A DNA stretch of 64,000 bases from Flavobacteriales bacterium (lineage in GTDB: Bacteria; Bacteroidota; Bacteroidia; JANQJC01): the NCBI GenBank assembly GCA_028281825.1, contig JANQJC010000016.1, positions 1 to 64,000 on the forward strand. Reading direction: 5' to 3'. The notes beneath the pieces were generated by a model. That model was given only the letters and a program-made list of their open reading frames with translations, had not been told where the DNA came from and did not search any database. Position numbers and translations under genes: made by a program. Within the stretch, counting starts at the first letter, position 1, and every line of letters starts with the position of its first letter. Positions 1-7,945 of this stretch are shown here, piece by piece.

Positions 1-617
1 GCCACAGGAGCTTTGCCCCCAATCTTTTGCAGTAATTCTTCACACTTACCCAACAATTCATCTTGGCTGGTTACGTAGTTCACCAATCCTAACTGAAGGG
101 CTTCTTCAGCACCTATCATATCAGCGGTCATCAGCAGTTCAAAAGCCTTGCCTTTTCCAATCAACTGGATAAGCCTTTGGGTGCCACCATAGCCCGGTAT
201 CAGCCCCAGGTTAACCTCAGGTTGTCCAAACTTAGCATTATCACTGGCTACCCGAAAGTGGCATGCCATAGCCAATTCACACCCACCACCAAGAGCAAAG
301 CCATTCACAGCAGCAATAATCGGCTTAGGGCTGGTTTCTATCATATCAAAAATCTCTTGCCCTCTTGCAGCCAGCATGCTTCCCGTTCTGGCATTCAATT
401 CCTGAAACTCAGAAATATCTGCTCCGGCAACAAATGCTTTTGGTCCTGCACCTGTTATAATGGCACTCTTAATAGCATCGTTCTCCTTCACTTCAATCAC
501 TGCATTGCGGATGTCAGTTAATGTGTCTTTATTCAATGCATTAAGCTTGTCTGGGCGGTTTATGGTGATGGTAAAAATGCCATCTTCAAGGTTGGTTAAG
601 ATAGTTTCGTAACTCAT
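1..617 (-). CDS. Enoyl-CoA hydratase/isomerase (crotonase), 3' end cut by window
   Basis: The reverse strand reads from an ATG at 617 (MSYETILTNLEDGIFTI) through to base 1 without a stop, so the C-terminus lies outside the window. The visible ~205 residues carry the crotonase oxyanion-hole signatures: GADISEF, then the family signature IIAAVNGFALGGGCELAMAC, then the FGQPEVNLGLIPGYGGTQRL segment whose Glu and the preceding Glu of the GGCELA motif are the usual hydratase catalytic pair. The expected role is hydration of trans-2-enoyl-CoA in fatty acid or amino acid degradation, in the cytoplasm. The substrate cannot be told from sequence. It is divergent from purD across about 150 bp. Confidence 0.93.
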   Translation of the reverse strand, partial: MSYETILTNLEDGIFTITINRPDKLNALNKDTLTDIRNAVIEVKENDAIKSAIITGAGPKAFVAGADISEFQELNARTGSMLAARGQEIFDMIETSPKPIIAAVNGFALGGGCELAMACHFRVASDNAKFGQPEVNLGLIPGYGGTQRLIQLIGKGKAFELLMTADMIGAEEALQLGLVNYVTSQDELLGKCEELLQKIGGKAPV

Positions 618-734
618 AGCTTTATTGTTTTATCGGTGCTAATGTAAGAAAATGAGCAGCAATTAACAGTCGCGAAAAATATGCGTGATGTTACACTCTC
701 ACAAATGGAAAGATTTCTTTCATTTGAGAACACA

Positions 735-762
735 TTTGCCTGAATTATAATTCGTTACTTTG
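735..762 (+). promoter_or_regulatory. Probable promoter of purD
   Basis: A TTTG at 735-738 is followed 16 nt later by TTACTTTG at 755-762, a 7/8 match to the Bacteroidetes -7 box TAnnTTTG. The box ends 8 nt before the purD ATG. Spacing is shorter than the usual 19, so the -33 assignment is tentative. Confidence 0.5.
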
Positions 763-770
763 TAATCAAT

Positions 771-2069
771 ATGAAAAACATACTACTGATTGGCTCTGGA
801 GGAAGAGAGAGCACCTTTGCATGGAAATTGAGTCAAAGTGAAGAGCTAAACCAGCTCTACATAACACCTGGCAACGCGGGCACTGGAGCATATGGGGTTA
901 ATCTGAATTTGGCAGTAGACGACTTTGAAGGCATAGGTAGTTTTGTGTTGGAGAATGGTATTCACATGGTAATTGTGGGGCCTGAAGCTCCATTGGTTGC
1001 AGGTATAAGTGATTATTTTGAAGCTCACCCAAGGTTAAAGTACATACCAGTAATAGGCCCAGCCAAGCAGGGAGCCATGCTGGAGGGGAGCAAGGACTTC
1101 TCCAAGCAGTTTATGATAAAACATAATATCCCGACCGCTGCTTATGGCACTTTCACTTCAGCAAGCCTGGCAGAAGGTATCGAGTTTTTAAAAAGATTAA
1201 AACCACCCTACGTATTAAAAGCAGATGGCCTGGCAGCCGGCAAGGGGGTATTGATATGCGACGAATTGGTGCAGGCAAGGCTTGAGCTATCATCAATGTT
1301 GATTGAGGAAAAATTTGGCGAAGCGAGCAGCAAGGTGGTTATTGAAGAGTTTTTGAATGGAATAGAGCTATCGGTATTTGTAATTACCGATGGAGATAAC
1401 TACAAAATATTGCCTGCTGCTAAAGACTATAAACGCATTGGTGAAGGTGATACTGGTCTTAATACGGGCGGCATGGGTGCTATTTCTCCTGTTGTTTTTG
1501 CTGATGATGAGTTCATGCAAAAAGTGGAAGAGAGAATAGTGAAGCCTACTATAAATGGGCTGAAGCAAGATAAAATACCATATAGGGGCTTCATATTCAT
1601 CGGCTTGATGAACGTTGGTGGCGAGCCTTTTGTGATTGAATACAACTGCCGCATGGGCGACCCCGAGACAGAAGTGGTATTGCCGAGGATTAAAAGCGAC
1701 CTGGTAGAGGTAATGGAGGCAGTAGGTAATGGTTCTTTGGATGAGGTGGATTTGGAAATAGACCCAAGGTTTGCAACAACTGTAATGTTGGTGTCTGATG
1801 GCTATCCTGGTAAGTATGAAAAAGGCAAAGCGATAAAGAACCTGGATAAAGTGACAGAGAGCTTAGTATTTCATGCTGGCACCAAAAAGGATGAAAGTGG
1901 TCAGGTGCTTACCAATGGTGGCAGGGTGATTGCCCTCACTTCTTTTGGAGATACCATGCAAGAGGCGTTAGGTAAATCATTTAGAACTGCAGAAGTAGTA
2001 GACTTTGACGGTAAGTATTACCGTAAGGATATTGGCTTTGACCTTCAGGGCAAAGTACTCCAGAAATAG
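771..2069 (+). CDS. purD: Phosphoribosylamine--glycine ligase
   Basis: A 432-residue ATP-grasp enzyme that joins glycine to 5-phosphoribosylamine, the second step of purine synthesis. The N-terminal Rossmann-like domain begins MKNILLIGSGGRESTFAWKL. The PurD-specific VGPEAPLVAGISD comes next, then the ATP-grasp segment with VLKADGLAAGKGV, the signature YRGFIFIGLM and the metal-binding EYNCRMGDPETEVVLPR. Length matches the family (420-430). The gene stands alone. It faces a small membrane-protein gene (2091..2276) tail to tail, with 21 bp between. Confidence 0.97.
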   Translation: MKNILLIGSGGRESTFAWKLSQSEELNQLYITPGNAGTGAYGVNLNLAVDDFEGIGSFVLENGIHMVIVGPEAPLVAGISDYFEAHPRLKYIPVIGPAKQGAMLEGSKDFSKQFMIKHNIPTAAYGTFTSASLAEGIEFLKRLKPPYVLKADGLAAGKGVLICDELVQARLELSSMLIEEKFGEASSKVVIEEFLNGIELSVFVITDGDNYKILPAAKDYKRIGEGDTGLNTGGMGAISPVVFADDEFMQKVEERIVKPTINGLKQDKIPYRGFIFIGLMNVGGEPFVIEYNCRMGDPETEVVLPRIKSDLVEVMEAVGNGSLDEVDLEIDPRFATTVMLVSDGYPGKYEKGKAIKNLDKVTESLVFHAGTKKDESGQVLTNGGRVIALTSFGDTMQEALGKSFRTAEVVDFDGKYYRKDIGFDLQGKVLQK

Positions 2070-2090
2070 AATCTTAAGATAAAGATTATA

Positions 2091-2276
2091 TCAGATAGGG
2101 TTATCTGGGCTGTTAGGTATCTCGTCTTTTTGGTACCTGAACATCAAGGCAATCCAAACAACAATACCAAAGCTTATCAAGGCGATAATCGAGTTATTGA
2201 TTAATGTGCCCAATGTTGGGATAAAACCAAAAGTCCATTCAAATAAGTCCTTAAGAGGATATACTAACCAATCCAT
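2091..2276 (-). CDS. Small membrane protein, DUF6341-like
   Basis: A 61-residue protein with a short amphipathic start (MDWLVYPLKDLFEWTF) and one strong transmembrane segment at about residues 28-47, ending in a polar tail with QKDEIPNSPDNP. From memory, flavobacterial genomes carry a small DUF6341 protein next to DUF6427 and purD, and this gene sits in the same place. The name therefore rests on synteny and general shape, not on a searched match. It is divergent from the DUF6427-like gene and has a good -7 box upstream, which supports its being real. Function unknown. Confidence 0.55.
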   Translation of the reverse strand: MDWLVYPLKDLFEWTFGFIPTLGTLINNSIIALISFGIVVWIALMFRYQKDEIPNSPDNPI

Positions 2277-2299
2277 TTCTTTTGTTTTTTAGGGTGGGG

Positions 2300-2307
2300 C
2301 AAATATA
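2300..2307 (-). promoter_or_regulatory. -7 box of the DUF6341-like gene
   Basis: The reverse strand reads TATATTTG, an exact match to TAnnTTTG, 23 nt before the ATG at 2276. No clear TTG is seen 19-20 nt further upstream. Confidence 0.5.
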
Positions 2308-2368
2308 AATAATGATACTTAAGCTGTAAAACTTTTTCTTTGTAAAGTTCTACAAGCTATTACTATTC

Positions 2369-3322
2369 ATGCTCATTCGCTTTTTTAGGTCAGCCCAACC
2401 ATTGCAACTCGTCAGCTTCATAGCGCTGTGTGTTGTAGTTTGGTTAGTGGGTTTTATGCATTTCGCCAGCTATCAATCAGGCATGCCTTTCTACATGAGC
2501 TTGGAATCTCTCCTCGATATAGACATAGTAAATCGCCTATTGGTTTTGCTGTTGTTGATAGGGCAAGCCCTATTAGTTAAAAACATAGCGGATAGCTACA
2601 TCACACCAGTACGCAATTCAATGCTGCCACCCTTGGTTTTTTTGGTGTTGGCAACCAGCTTTGCCGATTGGTTTACACTAAAGCCTTATATGATAGCCAA
2701 CTTATTGCTCCTGCTGTTACTGAGAAAGGTGCAGGTGTTTTACAGGCAAGAGAATATCCTTAGGCCTGCGTTTGATGCTGGCTTGTTGGTTGGTGTAATG
2801 TCCTTTTTTTATTTGTCGGCAGCCCCGTTTTTCATCCTGATATGGGTAGCACTGGCAACCTTTAGGCCTTTTAACTGGAGAGAATGGCTGGTGCCAGTTT
2901 TTGGGCTCATTTTTCCGTGGATGATAATCCTTACCATGTATTTCGTGTTCGACGGATTAGGCGAACTCTTCCAGGTGGTTATTCCTGAGAGCTTTGAAAA
3001 AGTAGATTTGCATTTAGGGAATTATAAGTTTTATCTCGTAGCATTGGGAGTGAGTTTTTTGCCGGCAATGTGGTTGTTTTTGGGAGCTTTGAATGGAGCC
3101 ACCGTCAGGGTAAGCAAAATGCTCAACCTCATTTTTTGGATGAGCCTATTGGTTGTAGGAGTGTGGTTGCTATCGGGTATGCAATATGGCGCAGCCTACT
3201 TCTTATGTTTCCCTTTAGCCATAGTCCTCTCAAATCACTACCTTGCAATAAGAAGAAAATGGATAGCAGAACTACTTTTCTTGGTGCTACTGATATTGCA
3301 ATACTATGAGCGCTTTAGCTAA
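2369..3322 (+). CDS. DUF6427-like polytopic membrane protein
   Basis: A 317-residue very hydrophobic protein with roughly nine or ten predicted transmembrane segments (for example residues 13-33, 56-72, 88-105, 148-168, 174-192, 219-238, 249-266). It is recognised as the Bacteroidetes family DUF6427 from its start (MLIRFFRSAQPLQLVSF), its length and its place beside a DUF6341-like gene and purD. No catalytic motif is visible and no function is known. Its last 17 nt overlap the start of the following lipoprotein gene in another frame, so the two are probably translationally coupled. A TTTCTTTG at 2335-2342 is the nearest -7-like box. Confidence 0.7.
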   Translation: MLIRFFRSAQPLQLVSFIALCVVVWLVGFMHFASYQSGMPFYMSLESLLDIDIVNRLLVLLLLIGQALLVKNIADSYITPVRNSMLPPLVFLVLATSFADWFTLKPYMIANLLLLLLLRKVQVFYRQENILRPAFDAGLLVGVMSFFYLSAAPFFILIWVALATFRPFNWREWLVPVFGLIFPWMIILTMYFVFDGLGELFQVVIPESFEKVDLHLGNYKFYLVALGVSFLPAMWLFLGALNGATVRVSKMLNLIFWMSLLVVGVWLLSGMQYGAAYFLCFPLAIVLSNHYLAIRRKWIAELLFLVLLILQYYERFS

Positions 3323-3680
3323 AATATTCCTTCCATTGCTGTTAGTTGCAACTGTTTTTACAGCTTGTAAAAAAGAAGAGGAGATGTGCCGAATAGTCTA
3401 TCAGGTAACTACACGCAATGGCCTTGAACTCGACTTTCGGGTATCATACACAGGCACCAATGGCGAAACCATGATTGAAGAGCACAAGGGCCCTATATGG
3501 ACTTCAGAAGTAGTGGAAAGAGAAAGAGGTGATTATGTCTCCATAACCGTTGAAAGCGACGAAACCGAAGGCTCTTTTGATATCAACATCTTCAAGAATT
3601 CAGTGCCTTTCTTTCAAGGTGAAATGCACAACCCCAGCAACCCCGTTACTGTGGATGGTAATCTCTTGGATTTGTTTTAA
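3306..3680 (+). CDS. Small lipoprotein of unknown function
   Basis: A 124-residue protein with a lipoprotein signal (LLLVATVFTAC) and lipidated Cys20. The next residues are KKEEE, which fits the Cys-X-Lys-(Asp/Glu)2 lipoprotein export signal described in Bacteroidetes, so surface exposure is likely. The rest (residues 25-124) is polar and strand-rich, without a recognised motif. It overlaps the DUF6427-like gene by 17 nt and should be co-transcribed with it. The ATG at 3306 is chosen because it gives the complete signal peptide. Confidence 0.7.
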   Translation: MSALAKIFLPLLLVATVFTACKKEEEMCRIVYQVTTRNGLELDFRVSYTGTNGETMIEEHKGPIWTSEVVERERGDYVSITVESDETEGSFDINIFKNSVPFFQGEMHNPSNPVTVDGNLLDLF

Positions 3681-3681
3681 G

Positions 3682-3805
3682 AAGCTGTGGAGTAGCGGCA
3701 TATTAATAGCAAAGGACGGACAAATGATGCCAAGCTCCAGAGGAGCGACATATTTGTAGCAATAGGTTCACCCCCACCTATCAAAAAGGGCCGTAGGTGC
3801 GATAT
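3682..3805 (+). repeat. REP-like palindromic repeat cluster (modules A', A, B)
   Basis: Module A at 3732-3758 holds the hairpin GCTCC-AGA-GGAGC followed by GACATATTTGTA. Module B at 3790-3805 holds GCCGTAGGTGCGATAT, whose TAGGTG can pair with CACCTA at 3777-3782. A degenerate copy of A lies at 3682-3712 (AGCGGCATATTAATAGCAA compared with AGCGACATATTTGTAGCAA). A second A-B pair in opposite orientation occurs at 60802-60873. The modules fill much of the 318-bp gene-free stretch 3681-3998; I see no credible gene there. Confidence 0.65.
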
Positions 3806-3969
3806 GTAAAACGTGTCAATACATGCCGCATCTACTATGCTTGATTTTCTGCCTGATATATTATTGCTGCAAATATTTGGCCTCGATGAGACCGTAGAGG
3901 AGTTAGAGGGTAGTTTTTTCTGTCACTCAAACCCCGAGCTTTTGGGGAAGATGTTCTGTTATACTTTTG

Positions 3970-3997
3970 CCAACTGCCAACTGCCAACTGCCAACTG
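3970..3997. repeat. Four tandem copies of a 7-bp unit
   Basis: CCAACTG is repeated four times without a mismatch, ending one base before the stop codon of trpS (3999-4001 on the reverse strand). Similar CCAACTG runs are, from memory, common in intergenic DNA of this phylum. Copy number probably varies between strains. Confidence 0.9.
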
Positions 3998-3998
3998 A

Positions 3999-4967
3999 TT
4001 AATACCCCAACTTTTCTCTCACCCTTCCAATTACATCTTGGGCCACCACTCTGGCTTTATCAGCACCCACTTTCAGTCGGTCTTCCAATTCATCAGGGTT
4101 ATTTATAAAGTTGTTGTAGGCTTCACGCTCTGCGGCATACTTCCCAATCAACACTTCGTAGAGTGCCTGCTTGGCATGCCCATAGCCATAACCACCTTTT
4201 AGATAATTTTCGCGCATTTCAGCTACCTGCCCATCTTTGGCTACTAGTTTGTATAGTGCATATACATTGCACACATCTGGGTCTTTGGGTTCTTCAAGAG
4301 GGGTGCTATCAGTCACAATAGCCATCACTTGCTTACGCAACTTTTTATCAGGCAAAAAGATGTCAATAAAGTTGTTGTATGACTTACTCATCTTTTGTCC
4401 ATCAGTACCTGGTACAACCATCACCTGCTCATCATAAAGTCCTTCAGGCACCACAAAAGTGTCTCCGTATTGGTGATTGAATGAGCTGGCAATATCGCGT
4501 GTCATTTCCAGGTGCTGTTGCTGGTCTTTGCCCACAGGCACAAAATTGGCATCGTAAAGTATGATATCGCACGCCATCAAGACAGGATAGGTAAAAAGCC
4601 CGGCATTCACATCAGCCAATCGCTCAGACTTATCTTTAAAAGAATGCGCATTCGCCAACATGGGATATGGCGTAAAGCAATTCATATACCAGGTTAGTTC
4701 AGCCACTTCATTTACATCAGACTGGCGGTAAAAAACATTCTTATCCGTATCAAAACCAAAGGCCAACCAGGCTGCGGCTACGCTCCTTACATTTTGCCTG
4801 CGCACTTCTGCATCTTTAATAGTGGTTAGGGAGTGCAGGTCAGCTATAAAAAAGAAAGACTCATTCTCAGGCTGCTCCGATAGTTTTATACCCGGAAGCA
4901 TCGCTCCCAGTATGTTTCCAAGGTGTGGTGTTCCCGTGCTTTGTATGCCAGTTAGTATTCTTGCCAT
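3999..4967 (-). CDS. trpS: Tryptophanyl-tRNA synthetase
   Basis: A class I aminoacyl-tRNA synthetase that charges tRNA-Trp. Starting at the ATG at 4967 gives 322 residues beginning MARILTGIQSTGTPHLGN, the normal start of bacterial TrpS. An ATG seven codons upstream (4988) is possible but adds an atypical MAQHKNH. The HIGH-type motif is PHLGN (residues 14-18) and the KMSKS loop is intact at 192-196 (TDGQKMSKSYNN). The C-terminal helical anticodon region closes with GRVREKLGY. It is divergent from plsC. The stop codon directly abuts the 7-bp tandem repeat. Confidence 0.96.
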   Translation of the reverse strand: MARILTGIQSTGTPHLGNILGAMLPGIKLSEQPENESFFFIADLHSLTTIKDAEVRRQNVRSVAAAWLAFGFDTDKNVFYRQSDVNEVAELTWYMNCFTPYPMLANAHSFKDKSERLADVNAGLFTYPVLMACDIILYDANFVPVGKDQQQHLEMTRDIASSFNHQYGDTFVVPEGLYDEQVMVVPGTDGQKMSKSYNNFIDIFLPDKKLRKQVMAIVTDSTPLEEPKDPDVCNVYALYKLVAKDGQVAEMRENYLKGGYGYGHAKQALYEVLIGKYAAEREAYNNFINNPDELEDRLKVGADKARVVAQDVIGRVREKLGY

Positions 4968-5020
4968 GTGGTTTTTGTGTTGCGCCACGAAATTAGGAAA
5001 TAAAGCAAAAAGGTCATTTC

Positions 5021-5050
5021 TTGGTGGTAAATACTATTTCCCTACTTTTG
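5021..5050 (+). promoter_or_regulatory. Promoter of plsC
   Basis: TTG at 5021-5023, a 19-nt spacer, then TACTTTTG at 5043-5050. This is an essentially perfect Bacteroidetes promoter. The box ends 8 nt before the plsC ATG at 5059, so the 5' leader should be only a few bases long. Confidence 0.75.
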
Positions 5051-5058
5051 GCAACTTG

Positions 5059-5823
5059 ATGAAACGTTTAACACTTCCATTCCAGCTAGTCTGGCGCGTG
5101 CTTTTCTTCTTAAATGCATGCATCACCTTTGGTTTGCTGTACCCCTTGTTTGTGGTATTGCTTTCAAAACCACAGTGGTATAGGAAAGCGTTTAGGCTCA
5201 AAAAAGTATGGGCGAGATTGATACTGCACAATGTGGGTATCTTCTTTACCATAGAGAAAAAAGGCAGCTTTGGCGATGGCCCTTACGTGTATGCCCCCAA
5301 CCATACTTCCTACCTGGATATCATTATCAGCTACCTGATTATCCCAACTTATTTCCATTATATGGGCAAGGTAGAGTTGACCCGTTGGTTCATGTTCAAT
5401 ATCTTTTTCAAGGGGATGAACATCCCAGTGCAACGTGGGCACCTGCGTAGCAGCTATAATGCCTATAACCGTGCTGCCGATGATGTAGACAAAGGGATTA
5501 GCATTGCTATCTTCCCTGAAGGGATGATACCTGATGATACGCCTAAACTGGCTCGTTTTAAGAATGGAGCATTCAAATTAGCTATCGAGAAGCAGGTGCC
5601 TATTGTACCAATCATATTCATCAATGGTTGGAAGATATTACCCGCAAACGATAATCGCCTAAATGGTGGGAGGCCGGGTTTTGTCCATTGCATTATTCTC
5701 GACCCCATTGAAACTAAAGGCATGACAGATGCCGATATGAGCACCCTGCGCGATAAAATGCACGCCATGATGGAGGGGGTGTTGAGGGAAAGAGAAAAGG
5801 ATTATCCTGCCGCAGTAGCGTAA
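5059..5823 (+). CDS. plsC: 1-acyl-sn-glycerol-3-phosphate acyltransferase
   Basis: A membrane-bound acyltransferase of 254 residues that makes phosphatidic acid. The start at 5059 (MKRLTLPFQLVWRVLFF) is chosen over in-frame codons further upstream because those would run antisense through trpS and past a well-formed promoter. It has one or two N-terminal hydrophobic segments (about residues 10-40), then the HX4D motif in NHTSYLD, the second block around GMNIPVQRG, the substrate-binding FPEGM and the VPIVPIIF block. All four PlsC blocks are visible in the expected order. The stop codon is 24 bp before gatC, which has its own -7 box. Confidence 0.92.
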   Translation: MKRLTLPFQLVWRVLFFLNACITFGLLYPLFVVLLSKPQWYRKAFRLKKVWARLILHNVGIFFTIEKKGSFGDGPYVYAPNHTSYLDIIISYLIIPTYFHYMGKVELTRWFMFNIFFKGMNIPVQRGHLRSSYNAYNRAADDVDKGISIAIFPEGMIPDDTPKLARFKNGAFKLAIEKQVPIVPIIFINGWKILPANDNRLNGGRPGFVHCIILDPIETKGMTDADMSTLRDKMHAMMEGVLREREKDYPAAVA

Positions 5824-5835
5824 TATTCCATTTAC

Positions 5836-5843
5836 TATCTTTG
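5836..5843 (+). promoter_or_regulatory. -7 box of gatC, leaderless
   Basis: TATCTTTG is an exact TAnnTTTG match ending only 4 nt before the gatC ATG at 5848. Transcription should start at or next to the start codon. No clear -33 TTG is seen at 19-20 nt. Confidence 0.6.
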
Positions 5844-5847
5844 CACC

Positions 5848-6147
5848 ATGCAAATAGACAAGAAAACGGTTGATGAATTAGCCCAGTTGGCTCGCCTGGA
5901 GTATGATGACGAGTCAAAAACGGAAATGATTAACGACCTGAACAAGATATTGAAGTTTGTGGACAAGCTAAATGAGTTAGACACTGATAATGTGGAACCA
6001 CTTATCTACATGACGGAAGAAACTAACCGTTGGCGTGAAGATGAAGTGAAAGTAACCATCACTCAAGATGAAGCGCTGAAAAACGCACCAAGGCACGACT
6101 CTGATTACTTCAAGTCACCCAAAGTGATTGAAAACCCAAATGAATAA
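5848..6147 (+). CDS. gatC: Aspartyl/glutamyl-tRNA amidotransferase subunit C
   Basis: A 99-residue small subunit of the GatCAB complex, which converts mischarged Glu-tRNA-Gln and/or Asp-tRNA-Asn. Typical features are the helical start VDELAQLARLEYDDESK, the DLNKILKFVDKLNELDTDNVEPL segment that wraps around GatA, and the C-terminal LKNAPRHDSDYFKSPKVI. Length is normal. gatA and gatB are not in this window, so the complex is encoded at scattered sites. Confidence 0.95.
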   Translation: MQIDKKTVDELAQLARLEYDDESKTEMINDLNKILKFVDKLNELDTDNVEPLIYMTEETNRWREDEVKVTITQDEALKNAPRHDSDYFKSPKVIENPNE

Positions 6148-6163
6148 TTCTACCTCAATGAAG

Positions 6164-6198
6164 TCCTTCTCCCCGAGGAGAAGGATTTAGGATGAGGG
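6164..6198. repeat. REP-like palindrome with GGATGAGG tail
   Basis: TCCTTCTCC, loop CCGA, GGAGAAGGA form a perfect 9-bp stem at 6164-6185, followed by TTTAGGATGAGGG. From memory, this hairpin plus GGATGAGG tail is a recurrent dispersed motif in Bacteroidetes and other genomes. It lies between gatC and its terminator. Confidence 0.7.
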
Positions 6199-6209
6199 CA
6201 TTATAGAGC

Positions 6210-6238
6210 AAAAAAGCCATTCATTGAATGGCTTTTTT
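6210..6238. terminator. Bidirectional intrinsic terminator gatC / bacilliredoxin
   Basis: A run of A, then GCCATTC, loop ATT, GAATGGC, then a run of T. The stem is perfect and has T-tracts on both strands, so it can end gatC (+) and transcripts of the bacilliredoxin gene (-). Confidence 0.9.
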
Positions 6239-6290
6239 GTTGTTATAAGTTAGAAGACTCCCGATAGAGTTCATCCTCAAACATAAGAAA

Positions 6291-6701
6291 TTAACAAAAC
6301 TCTTCAAAGGCAGTTGCCAGGTTTTCTGCGATAATCTCAGCAGACCTGCCCTCTATATGGTGCCTCTCAATAAAATGCACCAATTTACCATCCTTAAAAA
6401 GCGCAATTGATGGTGATGACGGAGGGTAAGGCAACATATAATTCCTGGCATGTGCCGTAGCCTCTTTGTCAAAACCGGCAAAAACGGTAGTCAACCTATC
6501 CGGTTTCTTACCATTCTGCACTGCCATCTTCACTCCTGGCCTTGCCATGCCCGCAGCGCAACCACATACTGAGTTCACTACCACTAAGGTAGTACCTTCA
6601 GACTTGATAGCACCATCAACAGCTTCAGGGGTTAATAATTCTTCAAACCCAACCGAAGTCAGGTCTTGTTTCATGGGTATTACTATTTCTTCAGGATACA
6701 T
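6291..6701 (-). CDS. BrxA/BrxB family bacilliredoxin
   Basis: A 136-residue member of the YphP/YqiW (DUF1094) family. The signature CGC motif is at residues 46-48 within VVVNSVCGCAAGMARPG, with the DKEATAHAR and PSSPSIALFKDGKLVHFIERH segments of the family. In Firmicutes these proteins remove bacillithiol from mixed disulfides, so the presence here agrees with bacillithiol being made in many Bacteroidetes; the thiol partner in this organism is inferred. Length is normal and the protein is cytoplasmic. It stands alone, convergent with gatC and divergent from the lipid kinase gene. Confidence 0.9.
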   Translation of the reverse strand: MYPEEIVIPMKQDLTSVGFEELLTPEAVDGAIKSEGTTLVVVNSVCGCAAGMARPGVKMAVQNGKKPDRLTTVFAGFDKEATAHARNYMLPYPPSSPSIALFKDGKLVHFIERHHIEGRSAEIIAENLATAFEEFC

Positions 6702-6725
6702 TTTCTTGTACTTTTAATTACACAG

Positions 6726-6753
6726 CAAAGGTAAGCAAATGGGCTTACATCAA
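6726..6753 (-). promoter_or_regulatory. Promoter of the bacilliredoxin gene
   Basis: The reverse strand reads TTG (6751-6753), a 17-nt spacer, then TACCTTTG (6726-6733), an exact TAnnTTTG, 24 nt before the ATG at 6701. Confidence 0.6.
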
Positions 6754-6850
6754 CTTTGGATAATAACCAAATGTCGGTTAAAATGTTCTGGATAATTTTT
6801 AGGTAATAAAAACATCCTTTCTTTGTAGCGACCATTTAAGCCAAAACAGC

Positions 6851-7771
6851 ATGAAAAGTATCACCTTTGTTATCCACGGAAAGCTCAAGAAGCGCAAGGT
6901 AGTCCAAAGGCTGGAGGACTTTTTTGGTGGGGATTACAAGATGAAGATGTTGTTTTCAGAAGAGCCTGGTGAATCAGTTAGCTTGGCGAAAAACGCGGTA
7001 GCTCAGGGTACAGATTACCTGATTGCTGCGGGAGGCGATGGCACACTCAATGAAGTAGCCAACGGGCTGATGCAAAACATAGAACAAACCCGCAGCAGGG
7101 TGAGTTTAGGGATGATACCCGCTGGCAGCGGCAACGACTTCGCTAAAACTATGGGTGTGGAGAACGACCTTGAAGACCTAAAAAAAGCAATCAAACAGGA
7201 TAACTATGTCTCCATTGACCTTGGCTTGATGAAATTTAAGTCACCAAAAGGGGAAGACACTCAGCGCTATTTCATCAACATAGCCGATATAGGTATTGGT
7301 GGCTTAATCGCACAAATACTGCACGAGTCACCAAAGGTATTAGGCCCTAACTTGAAATACATGATAGGCATTATTAGGGGCTTTTTAAAGTTCAAACACC
7401 TACCTATCAAGTTTACTTATGATGGAGGCGAATGGCAGGGCAATGCCATGAGTTTGTGCATGGCTAACGCTAAGTGGTTTGGCAGTGGAATGGGAATCGC
7501 TCCGCAAGCGGACCCAACCGATGGTAAGATGCAACTGGTACTGCTCGGTGAGGTAAAAATGATGGACTACATCAAGAACCTCTCAACCATCAAGAAATGC
7601 CAAAATGTGAAACATCCGGAAGTGAAATATCTTGATTCAGCCAATTGCACCATTGAGGCTCTTAGTGCCCCATGCCCTATTGACATGGACGGTGAATTTG
7701 TCGGCTATACTCCAGTTGTAATGGAAACCAAACCTGCTCATGTAAAGTTTTTAACCAACAAGAAGTTTTAA
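6851..7771 (+). CDS. Diacylglycerol kinase family lipid kinase
   Basis: A 306-residue YegS/DgkB-type lipid kinase. It begins with the usual IxNP-like strand, here MKSITFVIHGKLKK, then the nucleotide-binding GGDGTLNEVANGL, followed by IPAGSGNDFAKTMG, both hallmarks of the DAGK catalytic domain. The C-terminal half is the beta-sandwich with DPTDGKMQLVLLGEV and PIDMDGEFV. It probably phosphorylates diacylglycerol or a related membrane lipid at the cytoplasmic face. The usual NPxSG in the first strand is replaced by HGKLK. TTTCTTTG at 6818-6825 is the nearest -7-like box. Confidence 0.9.
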   Translation: MKSITFVIHGKLKKRKVVQRLEDFFGGDYKMKMLFSEEPGESVSLAKNAVAQGTDYLIAAGGDGTLNEVANGLMQNIEQTRSRVSLGMIPAGSGNDFAKTMGVENDLEDLKKAIKQDNYVSIDLGLMKFKSPKGEDTQRYFINIADIGIGGLIAQILHESPKVLGPNLKYMIGIIRGFLKFKHLPIKFTYDGGEWQGNAMSLCMANAKWFGSGMGIAPQADPTDGKMQLVLLGEVKMMDYIKNLSTIKKCQNVKHPEVKYLDSANCTIEALSAPCPIDMDGEFVGYTPVVMETKPAHVKFLTNKKF

Positions 7772-7812
7772 ATACTAAAGGCCCTGTGTCTGCTTTGTGC
7801 CCCGTATTTAAA

Positions 7813-7840
7813 GAGATTCTTCACTGCGTTTAGAATGACA
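7813..7840. repeat. REP-like fragment GATTCTTCACTGCG type
   Basis: GATTCTTCACTGCGTTTAG followed by AATGACA contains the inverted pair ATTCT (7816-7820) and AGAAT (7832-7836). This motif resembles a very common dispersed repeat in Bacteroidetes and other bacteria (a GAGATTCTTCxC..CAGAATGACA consensus, from memory). It lies in the 174-bp gap between the lipid kinase and msrA. Confidence 0.55.
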
Positions 7841-7932
7841 ACAAACTCTCAATACTCATATCTGATATCTATTATCTCTTCCAAGAACTATTGATTGTCT
7901 CCACTGTTACAACTCTATGACGCGACCATTGA

Positions 7933-7940
7933 TAAATTTG
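7933..7940 (+). promoter_or_regulatory. -7 box of msrA, leaderless
   Basis: TAAATTTG, an exact match, ends 5 nt before the ATG at 7946. It decides the start: upstream in-frame codons would lie before the transcription start. Confidence 0.55.
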
Positions 7941-7945
7941 TAATA

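Noticed and set aside
177-521. Open frame of 114 codons on the plus strand
   Set aside because: It is antisense to the crotonase gene, has no promoter and encodes no recognisable sequence.
2070-2090. Hairpin AATCTT..AAGATT after purD as a terminator
   Set aside because: Short A/T-only stem and no T-run; too weak to call.
3813-3998. Open frame of 61 codons before trpS
   Set aside because: It runs into the CCAACTG tandem repeat (ending CQLPTAN), overlaps REP-like DNA and has no ribosome site.
4822-5058. N-terminal extension of plsC by 79 codons
   Set aside because: It would be antisense to trpS and would precede the well-formed promoter at 5021-5050.
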